Assembly: GCF_001896955.1 (NCBI RefSeq)
Contig: NZ_MKRN01000203.1
Location: forward strand, 1 to 54,100
Direction of reading: 5' to 3'
DNA length: 54,100 nucleotides
Source: Nitrobacter sp. 62-13
Lineage (GTDB): Bacteria > Pseudomonadota > Alphaproteobacteria > Rhizobiales > Xanthobacteraceae
Part shown: positions 45,489 to 54,100 of the stretch, piece after piece
Layout of the letters: each line of letters begins with the position of its first letter
Numbering within the stretch: position 1 is the first letter of the stretch
Program-made: the position numbers and the translations under genes
The notes under the pieces: generated by a model
Databases searched by the model: none
What the model was told of the DNA's origin: nothing
What the model saw: the letters and a program-made list of their open reading frames with translations, nothing else

Positions 45489-46820
45489 TCACGCCCCGCT
45501 GAGGAAATGAAGCGGGTCAACCGGTGAAGATCCTTTTCGGATCTCGAAGTGGAGCTGCGGCGACGCCGCTTCGCCCGACTGACCCGACTTGGCAATGACC
45601 TGGCCGCGCTTGATGGTATCCCCGCGCTTCACCAACAATTCACTCGCATGGGCATATGCGGTCACGTAACCGTTGGGGTGCCGAACCAGGATCAGGTTGC
45701 CGTAACCCTTGAGTTCGTTGCCGGCATAAGCAACGACGCCATCCTCGGCAGCCTTCACCGGCGTCCCCTCGGGCACCGCGACGTTGATGCCATCATTTGA
45801 CTTGCCGTTGGTCCGGGCGCCGTAGGCCGCGATCACGCGGCCGCGCACCGGCCAGCGGAATGTCGGCAGCGCCCCGGTCGCTTCGGCGGTTTTCGCCGCC
45901 GGCTTGACCACGGCCTCCTCGGGCGTCGTCGTCGCAACCGCGAGGTTGACTTTTTGCACCGGCCCTTCCGGCGCCGCCGCCGCGGTGTGAACCACAGGCG
46001 CAGCCGCAGCGGGAGGCGCGGCCGCAGCAGCAACAGGCTGGGCGGCCACGGCGGCAACCTTCGTCGGCACCGTTATCTTCATGCCGACCTTTAACGTCGC
46101 ACCCGGTCGCAGGCCGTTGGCGCGGGCGAGCTCGCCGACCGCGATATGATTGTGGCGCGCGATGCTCATCAGCGTGTCGCCGCGATTGACGTAGTGGACG
46201 GCGGAGGCGGCCTCAGCGACCGCGACGGGCTTCGCGGCCGGAGCGGCATGGGTTTCCGCCGCCGCTGCGCGCTTCGGAATGATCAGTTGCTGGCCGGGCT
46301 GCAACCGGCGCGGACCACGGTAGCCGTTGGCCTTGAGGATTTCGGCGGTCGAGACGCCATAGCGGTGCGACAGCCCCTCCAGCGTGTCGCTGGTACCGAC
46401 GATGATCGGGGTGCCGCCGTTGTGGTTCCAGCCGTCCCGTGATGCGACAGGCTTGGTGGACTCGATCGGACGTGCCGGCGGCGTATACGAGTGGACGCTT
46501 CGCCCGTTACCAGAGGCGCTTGACGCCACCGGATAGGTTTTCGGCGTCGAGATCGGTGGCGGCAACGGCTGGGACTGATATTGCGACCGCGAGTACTGCG
46601 GCAACTCGCGACGGACGACAGGGGCTGCGGGCGCCGGCGCCACCGAGCCGGTCGACTCGCGCTGCCATCCGAAACCACTTGATTGCTGCGGACCACTGTC
46701 CATCTGCGCAAGGCGCGAGGACATGTCCGCACTGCATCCGGCAAAACCGATCGACACCAGCGCCAGCACCGCGACCTGCGGTACGCGACGCGAGCAAAGC
46801 ACCTCGACGACACGGGACAT
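45489..46820 (-). CDS. nlpD: LysM-M23 lipoprotein, NlpD-like amidase activator
   Basis: A 443-residue envelope protein. The signal ends in a lipobox (LVSIGFAGC, Cys about 29). Two LysM domains (IIVGTSDTLEGLSHRYGVST and VHYVNRGDTLMSIARHNHIA) bind peptidoglycan, Pro/Ala-rich linkers separate them, and the LytM/M23 domain ends the chain (FRWPVRGRVIAAYGARTNGK onward). Zinc ligands are lost: the HxGxD motif reads NDGIN and the HLHFE motif reads QLHFE. A degenerate site means it should activate an amidase instead of cutting peptidoglycan, as NlpD and EnvC do in E. coli. It lies downstream of pcm, the usual order. Confidence 0.94.
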   Translation of the reverse strand: MSRVVEVLCSRRVPQVAVLALVSIGFAGCSADMSSRLAQMDSGPQQSSGFGWQRESTGSVAPAPAAPVVRRELPQYSRSQYQSQPLPPPISTPKTYPVASSASGNGRSVHSYTPPARPIESTKPVASRDGWNHNGGTPIIVGTSDTLEGLSHRYGVSTAEILKANGYRGPRRLQPGQQLIIPKRAAAAETHAAPAAKPVAVAEAASAVHYVNRGDTLMSIARHNHIAVGELARANGLRPGATLKVGMKITVPTKVAAVAAQPVAAAAAPPAAAAPVVHTAAAAPEGPVQKVNLAVATTTPEEAVVKPAAKTAEATGALPTFRWPVRGRVIAAYGARTNGKSNDGINVAVPEGTPVKAAEDGVVAYAGNELKGYGNLILVRHPNGYVTAYAHASELLVKRGDTIKRGQVIAKSGQSGEAASPQLHFEIRKGSSPVDPLHFLSGA

Positions 46821-46978
46821 GGTTACTCACTCGACGCAACTTAACTACAAAATCGACTAAACACGCCCCGAGTAAACAAGGCTTTAACCGTTCGAACAAC
46901 GCATTGCGGCAGCGACCAAAGTTTGCGCGCTCCGAAATTCGCGGAGGGCGCTACACAGTCGGCAAACTTTTATTCGGG

Positions 46979-47632
46979 CTAAAGTTCGCGGGCGATACCC
47001 GGCAGCGCGGGCACGAAGCGGACGTCGATCAGCTCCTTGCGGACCAATCCGGCGGTGGTCCGCCGGAGAAGGATCAGCGTCTGCCGTCCGTTGTGCGGCC
47101 CGACCGGTGCGATCAGAAGCCCGCCGGGCTCGATCCGGGCTATCAGCGCGTCCGGAATCTGCTCCATCGCCGCCGTCACCAGAATACGGTCGAACTGTCC
47201 CGCTTCCGCAGGAATGTCGAAGCCATCGCCCAGCATGACCTCGACGTTATCGCAACCGAGTTGCTCCAGTCGGGAGCGAGCGCGATCGGCAAGCTCGCGA
47301 AATCGCTCGATGGTCACGACCTCCCGGCACAGATGCGACAAAATTGCGGCCTGGTAACCGGAGCCCGTGCCGATCTCCAGCACCCGGTTATCGTCGCGCA
47401 ATTCCAGCCGCTCGGTCATATAGGCCACGACGAAAGGCTGGCTGATGGTCTGGCCGCAGGCAATGCCGAGCGCGGTGTCCAGCCACGCATCGTCGCGATC
47501 GGCCTCCTCCACGAAGACATCGCGCGGGACGTCGTCCATCGCGCGCAGCACGCGCTGATCGCTGATGCCGCGTCGCCGCAGATTGAGCTGAAACATCATC
47601 TTCTCGGGCGGCGGACGATCGACGAAAGGCAT
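46979..47632 (-). CDS. pcm: Protein-L-isoaspartate O-methyltransferase
   Basis: A 217-residue SAM-dependent enzyme that repairs isoaspartyl damage in proteins. Motifs are [26 protein letters not shown], the SAM loop [39 protein letters not shown] and [10 protein letters not shown]. Length and motifs are normal. It sits between nlpD and surE as in many proteobacteria, but a plus-strand receiver gene separates it from surE here. Confidence 0.96.
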   Translation of the reverse strand: MPFVDRPPPEKMMFQLNLRRRGISDQRVLRAMDDVPRDVFVEEADRDDAWLDTALGIACGQTISQPFVVAYMTERLELRDDNRVLEIGTGSGYQAAILSHLCREVVTIERFRELADRARSRLEQLGCDNVEVMLGDGFDIPAEAGQFDRILVTAAMEQIPDALIARIEPGGLLIAPVGPHNGRQTLILLRRTTAGLVRKELIDVRFVPALPGIAREL

Positions 47633-47942
47633 CAGGTGAACTCTCGAGCGCTGGCGCTTGGCCGCAGCGGGAAATCAAGATGACATCAAGACAAGGTGAT
47701 GCAATCTGCGCGGATCGTCTGCCGGGTCAATCCGAGGAGTCAAATTTTTGTTCCCGGCCGGCAGAGCCGGCCCGCGCCACCCCTTGGCCACGGGGCCGCC
47801 ACCCCCCAATTTACACCCTAAGGAGAAGCTGCAATCGCCCCCGCAATACCTTATCATCCCGCCGGCGGCGGCGGCATTGCATTGCCTTCGTCAGCGTAAT
47901 TTGCGATTCTGTAGCAGGAATTGAAGGGATCGGATCTTTTCT
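47633..47942. other. Intergenic region between divergent pcm and receiver genes
   Basis: About 310 bases. A hairpin GGCCGGC / GCCGGCC with AGA loop lies near 47757-47773. No gene is supported; short frames on both strands show no family features. The ribosome site for the receiver gene is weak (AAGGGAT about 14 bases before the ATG). Confidence 0.5.
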
Positions 47943-48332
47943 ATGGCGCCCGTAAAGCCGCCCGGTGGCTCGGTGTTCCTCGTCGAGGACGAGGTCATGA
48001 TCCGCATGATGGTCGCGGACATGCTGGAGGAGCTGGGATACAGCATCGCCGCCGAATCCGGCGACATCGATCACGCGCTCAAGCTCGCGCAGACCGCCAA
48101 CTTCGACATCGCTATCCTCGACGTCAACGTCAACGGAAAGCTGATTTCCCCTGTGGCCGAAGTGATCGAGGGCCGCAACCGGCCTTTCATTTTCGCAACC
48201 GGCTACGGCATGCAGGGCCTGCCGCCGGAATATCGCAACCGCCCGGCGTTGCAAAAACCATTTCAGATGGAAAACCTCGCGGTCATGATCGAGAGCACGC
48301 TCAACGGCACCGCCGCAGCCGAGCGCACCTGA
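47943..48332 (+). CDS. Single-domain response regulator
   Basis: A 129-residue stand-alone receiver. The acidic pair is FLVEDEVMIRMMVADMLEEL, the acceptor Asp lies in IAILDVNVNG, the switch Thr in FIFATGYG and the conserved Lys in ALQKPFQMENLA. This type (short loop, ATGYG) is common in rhizobia as orphan regulators. No kinase is adjacent. It is inserted between pcm and surE, which are normally neighbours, so it is probably an accessory gain. Confidence 0.92.
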   Translation: MAPVKPPGGSVFLVEDEVMIRMMVADMLEELGYSIAAESGDIDHALKLAQTANFDIAILDVNVNGKLISPVAEVIEGRNRPFIFATGYGMQGLPPEYRNRPALQKPFQMENLAVMIESTLNGTAAAERT

Positions 48333-48411
48333 ACATCGCGGTGGCCGGCAATCGTAGCGCCGGTCAGCCGTCCGGCATCATTTTTCCTGCGAGAGAAACC
48401 AACGGCCCACC

Positions 48412-49179
48412 CTACTTCAAGGCCGTCGTCAGGACCTCGAGGAAAGCATCGTCGGTGCGATCCAGCCGCAGCGGCGTCACCGAGACGCACCGCGACGCGA
48501 TCGCGGCGAGATCGGTCCCCGCCGCCGGGGTATCCGCAGCATCGGCCTTCTCGAATCCGATCCAGAAATACGGATTGCCGCGGCCGTCGCGGCGTTCGAC
48601 GATCTTGAGAAAGCCGAGATTGCGCTTGCCCATCCGCGTCACCAGCACCCCTGCCACCTCCTCCGGCGCACAGGCCGGAAAATTGACATTGACCACCGTG
48701 TTTTTGGGAATGCCGGCGTCGATCACTCTGCGCAGAATCTGCGGCCCGAACGTGAGCGCGGTTTCCCACACCGGCCTGTCGCCGGTCTCCATGCTGAATT
48801 CCTGCGACAGCGCGAACGACGGCAGGCCGAGCATCGTGCCCTCGAGCGCGCCGGCGATGGTGCCGGAATACACCACGTCCTCGGCGACGTTGCGCCCCCG
48901 ATTGACCCCGGACAACACGAGATCCGGCCCCTTTTTGCCGAGAATGTGCCGCGATCCCATGATCACGCAATCGGTCGGCGTGCCCTTTACCGCGAAATGA
49001 CGCGGTCCGACTTCGCGCAGCCGCAGCGGATCGTTGAGCGACAGCGAATGCGAGACGCCGGATTGATCGTGCTCGGGCGCGACCACCCAGACATCGTCGG
49101 ATAACTCCCTTGCGATTTGCTCGATGGTCGTGAGGCCCGGCGCGTTGATGCCGTCGTCGTTGGTGCAGAGAATTCGCAT
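48412..49179 (-). CDS. surE: 5'/3'-nucleotidase SurE
   Basis: A 255-residue metal-dependent phosphatase acting on nucleoside monophosphates and polyphosphate. The metal site is [16 protein letters not shown] (Asp8, Asp9), with [51 protein letters not shown] and [20 protein letters not shown]. It starts at ATG 49179; a longer frame to 49224 is not supported. It is part of the tat-serS-surE-pcm-nlpD order. Confidence 0.96.
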   Translation of the reverse strand: MRILCTNDDGINAPGLTTIEQIARELSDDVWVVAPEHDQSGVSHSLSLNDPLRLREVGPRHFAVKGTPTDCVIMGSRHILGKKGPDLVLSGVNRGRNVAEDVVYSGTIAGALEGTMLGLPSFALSQEFSMETGDRPVWETALTFGPQILRRVIDAGIPKNTVVNVNFPACAPEEVAGVLVTRMGKRNLGFLKIVERRDGRGNPYFWIGFEKADAADTPAAGTDLAAIASRCVSVTPLRLDRTDDAFLEVLTTALK

Positions 49180-49345
49180 TCGTGAGGTTGCCTTTTTCGG
49201 CCGCTGCCAGCGCCGTTCGGCCACCTCTTATCCGGCCCGGCCGGGCCTGGCAAACCCGACGGTCCGGCCGGCTCGGAGGATTTTTTCGTTCGAGTGACGC
49301 ATCTCACATCGCCGGCTGAACCATGCGTCTATGCCGGATGTCGCG

Positions 49346-49365
49346 ACCGGGAATGCCCGGTTTTA
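49346..49365 (+). terminator. Short hairpin with T run ahead of the GG-leader peptide gene
   Basis: ACCGGG (49346-49351) pairs with CCCGGT (49356-49361), loop AATG, followed by TTTT. It lies 16 bases before the start codon at 49381, so it may be a weak terminator or a structured leader affecting the peptide gene. Confidence 0.45.
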
Positions 49366-49380
49366 TGACAGGAGCGACAG

Positions 49381-49581
49381 ATGCATAGCGACATACGAGA
49401 GCTGACCGCAGGCGAACTCAATGCGGTCGGCGGCGGCGAGATCACCGTCGTCGCCGACAAGGACTATGTTGGAATCGAGGTCAGGGTCGGCGGTTACGGC
49501 TTCGCCGTCTGGGTGACCGGCGGTCAGGTCTGCGGCGCGACCTACACGCCTCACCACAACGGCGGGACGTGCATTCCCTGA
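49381..49581 (+). CDS. Double-glycine leader peptide, bacteriocin/RiPP-precursor-like
   Basis: A 66-residue peptide. The leader MHSDIRELTAGELNAVGG matches the class II bacteriocin/RiPP GG-leader pattern (L-x-x-x-E-L-x-x-V-x-G-G), with cleavage expected after Gly17-Gly18 or Gly18-Gly19. The core of about 48 residues is rich in Gly, Val and aromatics (VGIEVRVGGYGFAVWVTGG) and ends with two Cys (residues 51 and 64) around TYTPHHNGG, which could form a disulfide. AGGAG precedes the ATG by about eight bases. No peptidase-ABC transporter, LanM/B or other modification gene is nearby; the neighbours are surE and a ClC gene. The function is unknown. Confidence 0.75.
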   Translation: MHSDIRELTAGELNAVGGGEITVVADKDYVGIEVRVGGYGFAVWVTGGQVCGATYTPHHNGGTCIP

Positions 49582-49629
49582 AAATCTCCGAGGGCGGCGT
49601 CACACGCGCCGTCCCGGACCATTCTGCCG

Positions 49630-50961
49630 TCACGGCGCGTTTCCGGTCGCGCAGGCGCTGTCCGCGCGGGCGCGTTGCAAGAACCCCTTGGCCAGTGCGT
49701 GATAGACGCCTTCCTTGCAGACCAGCCGCGAACTGCCATAGGCAATCAGCGCCGCCGCCATCAGCGGCACCACCATGGCGTGATTATCGGTCATTTCCGT
49801 CACGATCACGAAGGCGGTGATCGGCGCCTGCACCACGCCCGCGAAATAGGACACCATGCCGAGCAGCAGGATTGCGCCCAGCGGCGTGCCCGGAAAAAAA
49901 TGGGCCACGTTGGATCCGAGGCCCGCGCCAGCCGCGAGCGAGGGTGAAAAGATACCGCCGGGAATGCCGCTCACGGTCGAGAGCAGGGTTGCGAGCAGCT
50001 TCAGCAATCCGAAACTCTCGGGTAGCGGCGCGCCGCTCTCCAACGCGTGTTTCACCTGCGCATAGCCCGTGCCGTAGATCGTGTCGCCGGACAGGTATCC
50101 GCACACGGCGACGCCGAGCCCGCATGCGAACGCAAACGGAAGCGGATGGCGCTTGATGAGCGAGCCGAGCCGTCCCGGAAGCCCGAACGCCAGCAGGATC
50201 ACAAGACGGCTGAACAATCCGCCGGCAAGGCCGCCGACGACGCCGCAGATCGGCACCGCCAGCCAGTCGACGCCATGGCCGAGCGTGGTCGCGGTGTGGC
50301 CGAAGTAGGCGTAATTCCCGACCAGCGCCAGCGAGGTCAGCCCGGCCGCGATCACGGTGCCGATGATCAGGCCGCTGGTGCGAACCTCGAATGCGCGGCT
50401 CATTTCCTCGATGCCGAAGACGATTCCCGCAAGCGGCGTGTTGAAGGCCGCGGCGACGCCGGCAGCCGCTCCCGCAAGGATCAGTCCGGGCTGGCGGCGC
50501 GGCGACATCCGCCCGATCGCGAACATGACGGACGCGCCGACCTGCACCGTCGGCCCCTCGCGCCCGACGGAGGCGCCGCAAAGCAATCCCAGCACCGTCA
50601 GAAGAATCTTTCCCACGGCGATGCGGAACGAAACCAGCCGGCCGCGCGCCTCGTAGTCGCCGAGCTGACGCGCGGCGATGGCCTGCGGAATGCCGCTGCC
50701 TTGCGAATTCGGAAAGAAGCGCGAGGTAAGAAACACCGACAGCACGAATCCGAGCGGAGTGACGACGAACGACGCGTAGCGCCATTTCTCGAGCAGCCGC
50801 GCGAACAGGAACTGGGCCAGGTCCGAGGCCTGCGTCAATCCCACCGCAGCCGCGCCGACGGCAAGGCCGCCCGCGACAAAAATGACCCGCCGCTGCCACC
50901 GGGTCGAGATGACCCGGACCGATCGCAACTGCCGTTCGGTGAGGTGCGGTCTCTGCATCAT
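49630..50961 (-). CDS. ClC-family chloride/proton antiporter
   Basis: A 443-residue inner-membrane protein. All three ion-path motifs are present: [13 protein letters not shown] (GSGIP, 88-92), [11 protein letters not shown] (gating Glu135) and [20 protein letters not shown] (Glu185-Glu186) matches the proton glutamate of E. coli ClC-ec1. Both the gating and the proton glutamate present suggest an H+/Cl- exchanger, not a channel, as in acid-resistance antiporters. The start (ATG at 50961, or the next ATG at 50958) overlaps the serS stop, so it is translationally coupled to serS. Confidence 0.95.
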   Translation of the reverse strand: MMQRPHLTERQLRSVRVISTRWQRRVIFVAGGLAVGAAAVGLTQASDLAQFLFARLLEKWRYASFVVTPLGFVLSVFLTSRFFPNSQGSGIPQAIAARQLGDYEARGRLVSFRIAVGKILLTVLGLLCGASVGREGPTVQVGASVMFAIGRMSPRRQPGLILAGAAAGVAAAFNTPLAGIVFGIEEMSRAFEVRTSGLIIGTVIAAGLTSLALVGNYAYFGHTATTLGHGVDWLAVPICGVVGGLAGGLFSRLVILLAFGLPGRLGSLIKRHPLPFAFACGLGVAVCGYLSGDTIYGTGYAQVKHALESGAPLPESFGLLKLLATLLSTVSGIPGGIFSPSLAAGAGLGSNVAHFFPGTPLGAILLLGMVSYFAGVVQAPITAFVIVTEMTDNHAMVVPLMAAALIAYGSSRLVCKEGVYHALAKGFLQRARADSACATGNAP

Positions 50962-52394
50962 CCCTCGCGGCCGATCGCCTTGAGGCCGCCCATATAGGGC
51001 TGCAGCACGTCGGGCACGGCGATGGAGCCGTCGGCCTGCTGATAGGTCTCCATCACCGCGATCAGCGCGCGGCCGACCGCGGTGCCGGAGCCGTTCAGCG
51101 TATGCACGAAGCGCGGCTTGCCGTCGTTTGCCCGATAGCGCGCGTCCATGCGCCGCGCCTGGAAATCGCCGCACACCGAGCAGGACGAAATCTCGCGGTA
51201 AGCGCCGCCCTCACCCTGCCCCGGCATCCACACCTCGATGTCGTAGGTCTTTTGCGAAGCGAAGCCCATGTCGCCGGTGCACAGCGTCATCACGCGGTAA
51301 TGCAGATCGAGCCGGCGCAGCACTTCTTCCGCGCATGACAACATGCGCTCGTGCTCGTCTTTTGATGCTTCCGGCGTCGTGATCGAGACCAGTTCGACCT
51401 TGCTGAACTGGTGCTGGCGGATCATGCCGCGGGTGTCGCGCCCCGCCGCGCCCGCTTCGGCGCGGAAACACGGCGTCAGCGCGGTGAAGCGCAGCGGCAG
51501 TTCTTTTTCATCGAGGATGGATTCGCGAACGAGGTTAGTGAGCGGGACTTCGGCGGTGGGAATGAGCCAATGATGGTTTACTAACGATTCTTTTGAGATA
51601 AATTCGCGCGCTTTGTCCAATCGGTCTAACGTTAATTTTAGTACTCCGTTTTCAACCCATTGGGGAAACCGGAAGTTGATCATGTGAATTTGGGCAGCCA
51701 TCTCTTCGAATCGATCCAAAGAAGATGAAGCCGCGAATTGATCCTCCCGAAACTTCGGCAATTGCGCCGTGCCGAACATCGCATCGTCGCGCACAAGCAG
51801 CGGCGGATTGACTTCGGTGTAGCCGTGCTCGCCGGTATGGACATCGAGGAAGAATTGCCCGATGGCGCGTTCGAGCCGCGCCAGTCCTCGTTTCAGCACG
51901 ACGAAGCGCGCGCCGGACAGTTTCGCCGCCGCCTCGAAATCCATGTCGCCGAGCGCGCCGCCGAGATCGTCATGCGGTTTCGGCGTGAATGCGTAGTCGC
52001 GTTTTTTTCCGAAAATATGATGCTGCACGTTGCCGTGCTCGTCGGCACCCTCGGGCACCTCGTCGAGCGGCAGGTTCGGAATCTCGGCCAGCGCCTTTCT
52101 CAACTCCTCGTCCGCCGTCTTCGCCGCGGTTTCCATTTGCGGCATGGTGGTCTTGAGTTCGGCGACCTCGGCCATCAGCTTCGCGGCGCGCGCCTCATCC
52201 TTGGCCTTCTTGGCCTCGCCGATTTCCCTTGAGGCCGCGTTGCGCCGCGCCTGCGCCTGCTCCGACACCAGAATCGCCGCGCGGCGCTTCTCGTCGATCG
52301 CGAGCAGCGACGGCGAGGCGGGAGCCAGCCCGCGCCGCTTCAGCGCTTCATCGAATGCTTGCGGATTGTCGCGGATCGCCTTGATGTCGTGCAT
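50958..52394 (-). CDS. serS: Seryl-tRNA synthetase with an AT-rich in-frame insert
   Basis: A 478-residue class II synthetase. The N-terminal coiled coil (about 1-110) binds tRNA-Ser; motif 2 is [20 protein letters not shown], followed by [17 protein letters not shown]; motif 3 is [19 protein letters not shown]. The active-site strand [17 protein letters not shown] is intact. Between GTAQLPKF and LIPTAE it carries about 40 residues more than the E. coli enzyme. This stretch (residues 222-275, bases 51570-51731) is about 43% GC with several TTA, GTA and CTA codons, unlike its flanks. The insert does not shift the frame. tatC lies upstream, separated by a palindromic repeat; the ClC gene overlaps its stop. 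Confidence 0.95.
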   Translation of the reverse strand: MHDIKAIRDNPQAFDEALKRRGLAPASPSLLAIDEKRRAAILVSEQAQARRNAASREIGEAKKAKDEARAAKLMAEVAELKTTMPQMETAAKTADEELRKALAEIPNLPLDEVPEGADEHGNVQHHIFGKKRDYAFTPKPHDDLGGALGDMDFEAAAKLSGARFVVLKRGLARLERAIGQFFLDVHTGEHGYTEVNPPLLVRDDAMFGTAQLPKFREDQFAASSSLDRFEEMAAQIHMINFRFPQWVENGVLKLTLDRLDKAREFISKESLVNHHWLIPTAEVPLTNLVRESILDEKELPLRFTALTPCFRAEAGAAGRDTRGMIRQHQFSKVELVSITTPEASKDEHERMLSCAEEVLRRLDLHYRVMTLCTGDMGFASQKTYDIEVWMPGQGEGGAYREISSCSVCGDFQARRMDARYRANDGKPRFVHTLNGSGTAVGRALIAVMETYQQADGSIAVPDVLQPYMGGLKAIGREG

Positions 52395-52433
52395 GGAAGT
52401 CAGTCCAAAAGAAAAGAAGCGGCCAGACCAGCG

Positions 52434-52551
52434 GCGTCATGCCCGCGAAAGCGGGCATCCAGTAACCCGAATGGGCGGGATTGGAAACCTTTGGCGGTCC
52501 GGAATACCGGATCGCCCGCCGAAGCCGGACCCATTGGCGGACGATGACGAC
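52434..52551. repeat. Dispersed CGTCATGCCCGC-type palindromic element
   Basis: ATGCCCGC (52439-52446) and GCGGGCAT (52451-52458) form an 8-bp stem with a GAAA loop. A second, degenerate hairpin (GGATCGCCCGCCGAAGCCGG region, about 52508-52527) and a closing ATGACGAC (52544-52551) complete a pair of inverted units, as in BIME-type elements. I recall this family from Bradyrhizobium intergenic DNA; no search was done. It lies between tatC and serS. Confidence 0.75.
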
Positions 52552-52594
52552 GGGAATCGGGGAGATGATAGCAGATTAGCCCAGCGGACCCGCC

Positions 52595-53404
52595 CTACTC
52601 CGCCGGATTTCCCTCCGGGGGCGAGGTGGCGGTCGCGCCGGCCGCTTTGGCGGCCTTCTTCTCGACCATGCCGACGGCGATGATCGAGCCTTCGTAGAGC
52701 AGGAGCAGCGGCAGCGCCAGCGAGGTCTGGCTCAGCACGTCGGGCGGCGTCAGCACCGCCGCGATGACGAAAGCTGCGACGATGAAATAGCGGCGCTTGG
52801 CGCGCAGCATTTTCGAGGTGACGACGCCGATCCGCCCGAGCAGCGTAAGGATCACCGGCAGTTGAAAGGCGATGCCGAAGGCGAAGATCAGCGACATCGT
52901 CAGCGACAGGAATTCGCCGACCTTGGGCAGCAACTGGATCTGCGCGGTTTCGGGACCGGACATCTGCTGCATGCCGAGCGAGAAGCGCACGATCATCGGC
53001 AGCACGACGAAATACACCACCAGCGAGCCGAGCACGAAGAAAACCGGGGTGGCGATCAGGTACGGCAGGAACGCGTTACGTTCGTGTTTGTAGAGACCCG
53101 GCGCCACGAATTTGTAGATCTGCGTCGCCACGATCGGAAACGAGATAAAGCCCGCGCCGAACAGCGCGAGCTTCAACTGGGTGATGAAGTATTCGAGCAG
53201 CGCGGTGTAGATGAATTTCGAATTCTCCGGCCCCGCGACCCAGACGAACGGCCATATCAGGACGTTGTAGATCTGCTTGGCGAAGAAGAAGCAGAAAATG
53301 AACGCGACGCCGAAGCCGACCAGCGCCTTGATCAGCCGCGAGCGCAGCTCGATCAGGTGATCCATCAGCGGGGCCTTGCTGGCCTCGATGTCTTCTACGC
53401 TCAT
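52595..53404 (-). CDS. tatC: Twin-arginine translocase subunit TatC
   Basis: A 269-residue inner-membrane protein with six TM helices that recognises twin-arginine signals. Landmarks are [50 protein letters not shown]-like [40 protein letters not shown], and [20 protein letters not shown] with [19 protein letters not shown]. The C-terminal tail is Ala/Thr-rich. The start overlaps the tatB stop by ATGA. Confidence 0.97.
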   Translation of the reverse strand: MSVEDIEASKAPLMDHLIELRSRLIKALVGFGVAFIFCFFFAKQIYNVLIWPFVWVAGPENSKFIYTALLEYFITQLKLALFGAGFISFPIVATQIYKFVAPGLYKHERNAFLPYLIATPVFFVLGSLVVYFVVLPMIVRFSLGMQQMSGPETAQIQLLPKVGEFLSLTMSLIFAFGIAFQLPVILTLLGRIGVVTSKMLRAKRRYFIVAAFVIAAVLTPPDVLSQTSLALPLLLLYEGSIIAVGMVEKKAAKAAGATATSPPEGNPAE

Positions 53405-53970
53405 GACGCTTTGGCATCCTTGACCGCTTCGTCGTTGCCGACCTCATCCGGCGTCTCATGCGGGACCGGATCCGGCTTGGCGGGAGCGGTACTCTGAAAA
53501 TTGCGCGTGATCGCCAGCGGCTCGGATGCGGGCCTCTCTGATGCCGATCCACCGGCGTCCGCCGCCGCGCCCGTCTCGGGGACCGCGGCCTCCGGCGGAG
53601 CCAGCAGGCTTTCGGAAGCATCGCCGACGGACGCCGCCGGCTTCTCGGACGCCGGCTCGCCGGGCGCAGGTTTGTCGAGGTCCTCGAGCCTCGGCGGCTC
53701 GCCCAGCGATTCGCTCAGCCTTGTCATCAGCTTGCCGCTGGTCAATCCGCTGGTCGCGTCGCGCACCTCGTCGAAGGATTTTTTCAGGTCGGCCATTTCG
53801 GCCTCGCGCATCGCTTCGTTGAACTGGCCCTGGAATTCGGCGGCCATCCGGCGCGCCTTGCCCATCCACTGTCCGAGCGTTCGCAGCACGCCCGGCAGCT
53901 CTTTCGGGCCGATGGCGATCAGCGCGACGACCGCGATGACGACCAGTTCACTCCAGCCGATATCGAACAT
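53401..53970 (-). CDS. tatB: Sec-independent protein translocase TatB
   Basis: A 189-residue protein. It has an N-terminal TM helix with the Glu ([20 protein letters not shown]), the [20 protein letters not shown] amphipathic helix, a second helix ([20 protein letters not shown]) and a long Pro/Ala/Glu-rich tail (about 95-189). With TatC it forms the signal-receptor complex. It overlaps tatC by four bases and is preceded by tatA. Confidence 0.96.
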   Translation of the reverse strand: MFDIGWSELVVIAVVALIAIGPKELPGVLRTLGQWMGKARRMAAEFQGQFNEAMREAEMADLKKSFDEVRDATSGLTSGKLMTRLSESLGEPPRLEDLDKPAPGEPASEKPAASVGDASESLLAPPEAAVPETGAAADAGGSASERPASEPLAITRNFQSTAPAKPDPVPHETPDEVGNDEAVKDAKAS

Positions 53971-54073
53971 GAAATCTTCCGCTCACGCGAGGGATCAACG
54001 CGCGTCGACAGCTCTGCCGTGCCTTCGTCCTCGCATCATTGCCGCGGATTCGCGACCTTGCAGCCGTGTCGCG

Positions 54074-54100
54074 TCAGACCGTCTTGCCGACGTCGGACCG
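54074..54100 (-). CDS. tatA: TatA, C-terminal end only (partial)
   Basis: Eight codons and a stop are visible at the window edge (RSDVGKTV then TGA at 54076-54074). The C-termini of rhizobial TatA proteins end similarly (acidic, DVG, Val), and tatA normally precedes tatB. The identification rests mainly on position. The 103 bases between this stop and tatB contain no further gene. Confidence 0.6.
   Translation of the reverse strand, partial: RSDVGKTV

Overview
The window looks like chromosome of a nitrogen-cycle-type alphaproteobacterium of the Nitrobacteraceae, most likely Bradyrhizobium or a close relative (Rhodopseudomonas, Afipia). This is inferred from the high GC content, the alphaproteobacterial order tatABC-serS-surE-pcm-nlpD-yajC-secD-secF, a fused indolepyruvate ferredoxin oxidoreductase, the small GCG/CRPN-type secreted peptide, DUF1236 and DUF3597 proteins, an NDUFA12-like complex I subunit, and dispersed palindromes of the GAGCATGATC...CCGGTT type. 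No rRNA, tRNA, CRISPR, insertion sequence or prophage was recognised.

Layout. Positions 1-4850 hold small accessory genes: a PRC-barrel protein, a 50-residue membrane peptide, two envelope proteins of unknown role, a GST-ArsR-SRPBCC operon behind a palindromic operator, and a GrlR-like protein. Positions 4930-11260 (minus strand) hold a large PAS sensor kinase and the 1164-residue indolepyruvate oxidoreductase. Positions 11600-21300 mix an isocitrate lyase/PEP mutase-family enzyme with a divergent ArsR-type regulator, a proton-pumping pyrophosphatase, a class I aminotransferase, an M48 periplasmic protease with TPRs, a DsbA-like oxidoreductase and a DUF1236 protein. Positions 21440-23970 form aroQ-accB-accC. 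Positions 24090-27170 form a three-gene signalling cassette with ATGA overlaps (CHASE3 kinase, receiver, receiver-HWE/HisKA_2 kinase). aat, a chemoreceptor and a DUF2155 protein follow.

Positions 31000-36950 are accessory and repeat-rich: a FecR-domain protein with a beta-barrel-like tail, NDUFA12, two paralogous mini-acetyltransferases separated by three palindromic elements, and DUF3597 and DUF2189 proteins. From 37000 the window returns to housekeeping genes: trmFO, an unusual kinase fused to what looks like an acyl-CoA-synthetase C-terminal domain, and the minus-strand block yajC-secD-secF followed by homologues of the mitochondrial complex I assembly factors NDUFAF3 and NDUFAF6. Then come a DUF815 ATPase, nlpD, pcm, surE, a ClC antiporter, serS, tatC, tatB and the last codons of tatA. 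Three genes interrupt this conserved run: an orphan receiver, a double-glycine-leader peptide and the ClC gene.

Most of the window is ordinary chromosome. The points most worth a second look are an AT-rich in-frame insert of about 54 codons inside serS, the orphan GG-leader peptide at 49381, the kinase/ANL-C fusion at 38504, the two CTAGTAC-bounded hairpins at 34386-34553, and the GST operon operator. All functional calls come from reading sequence motifs; no database search was run.
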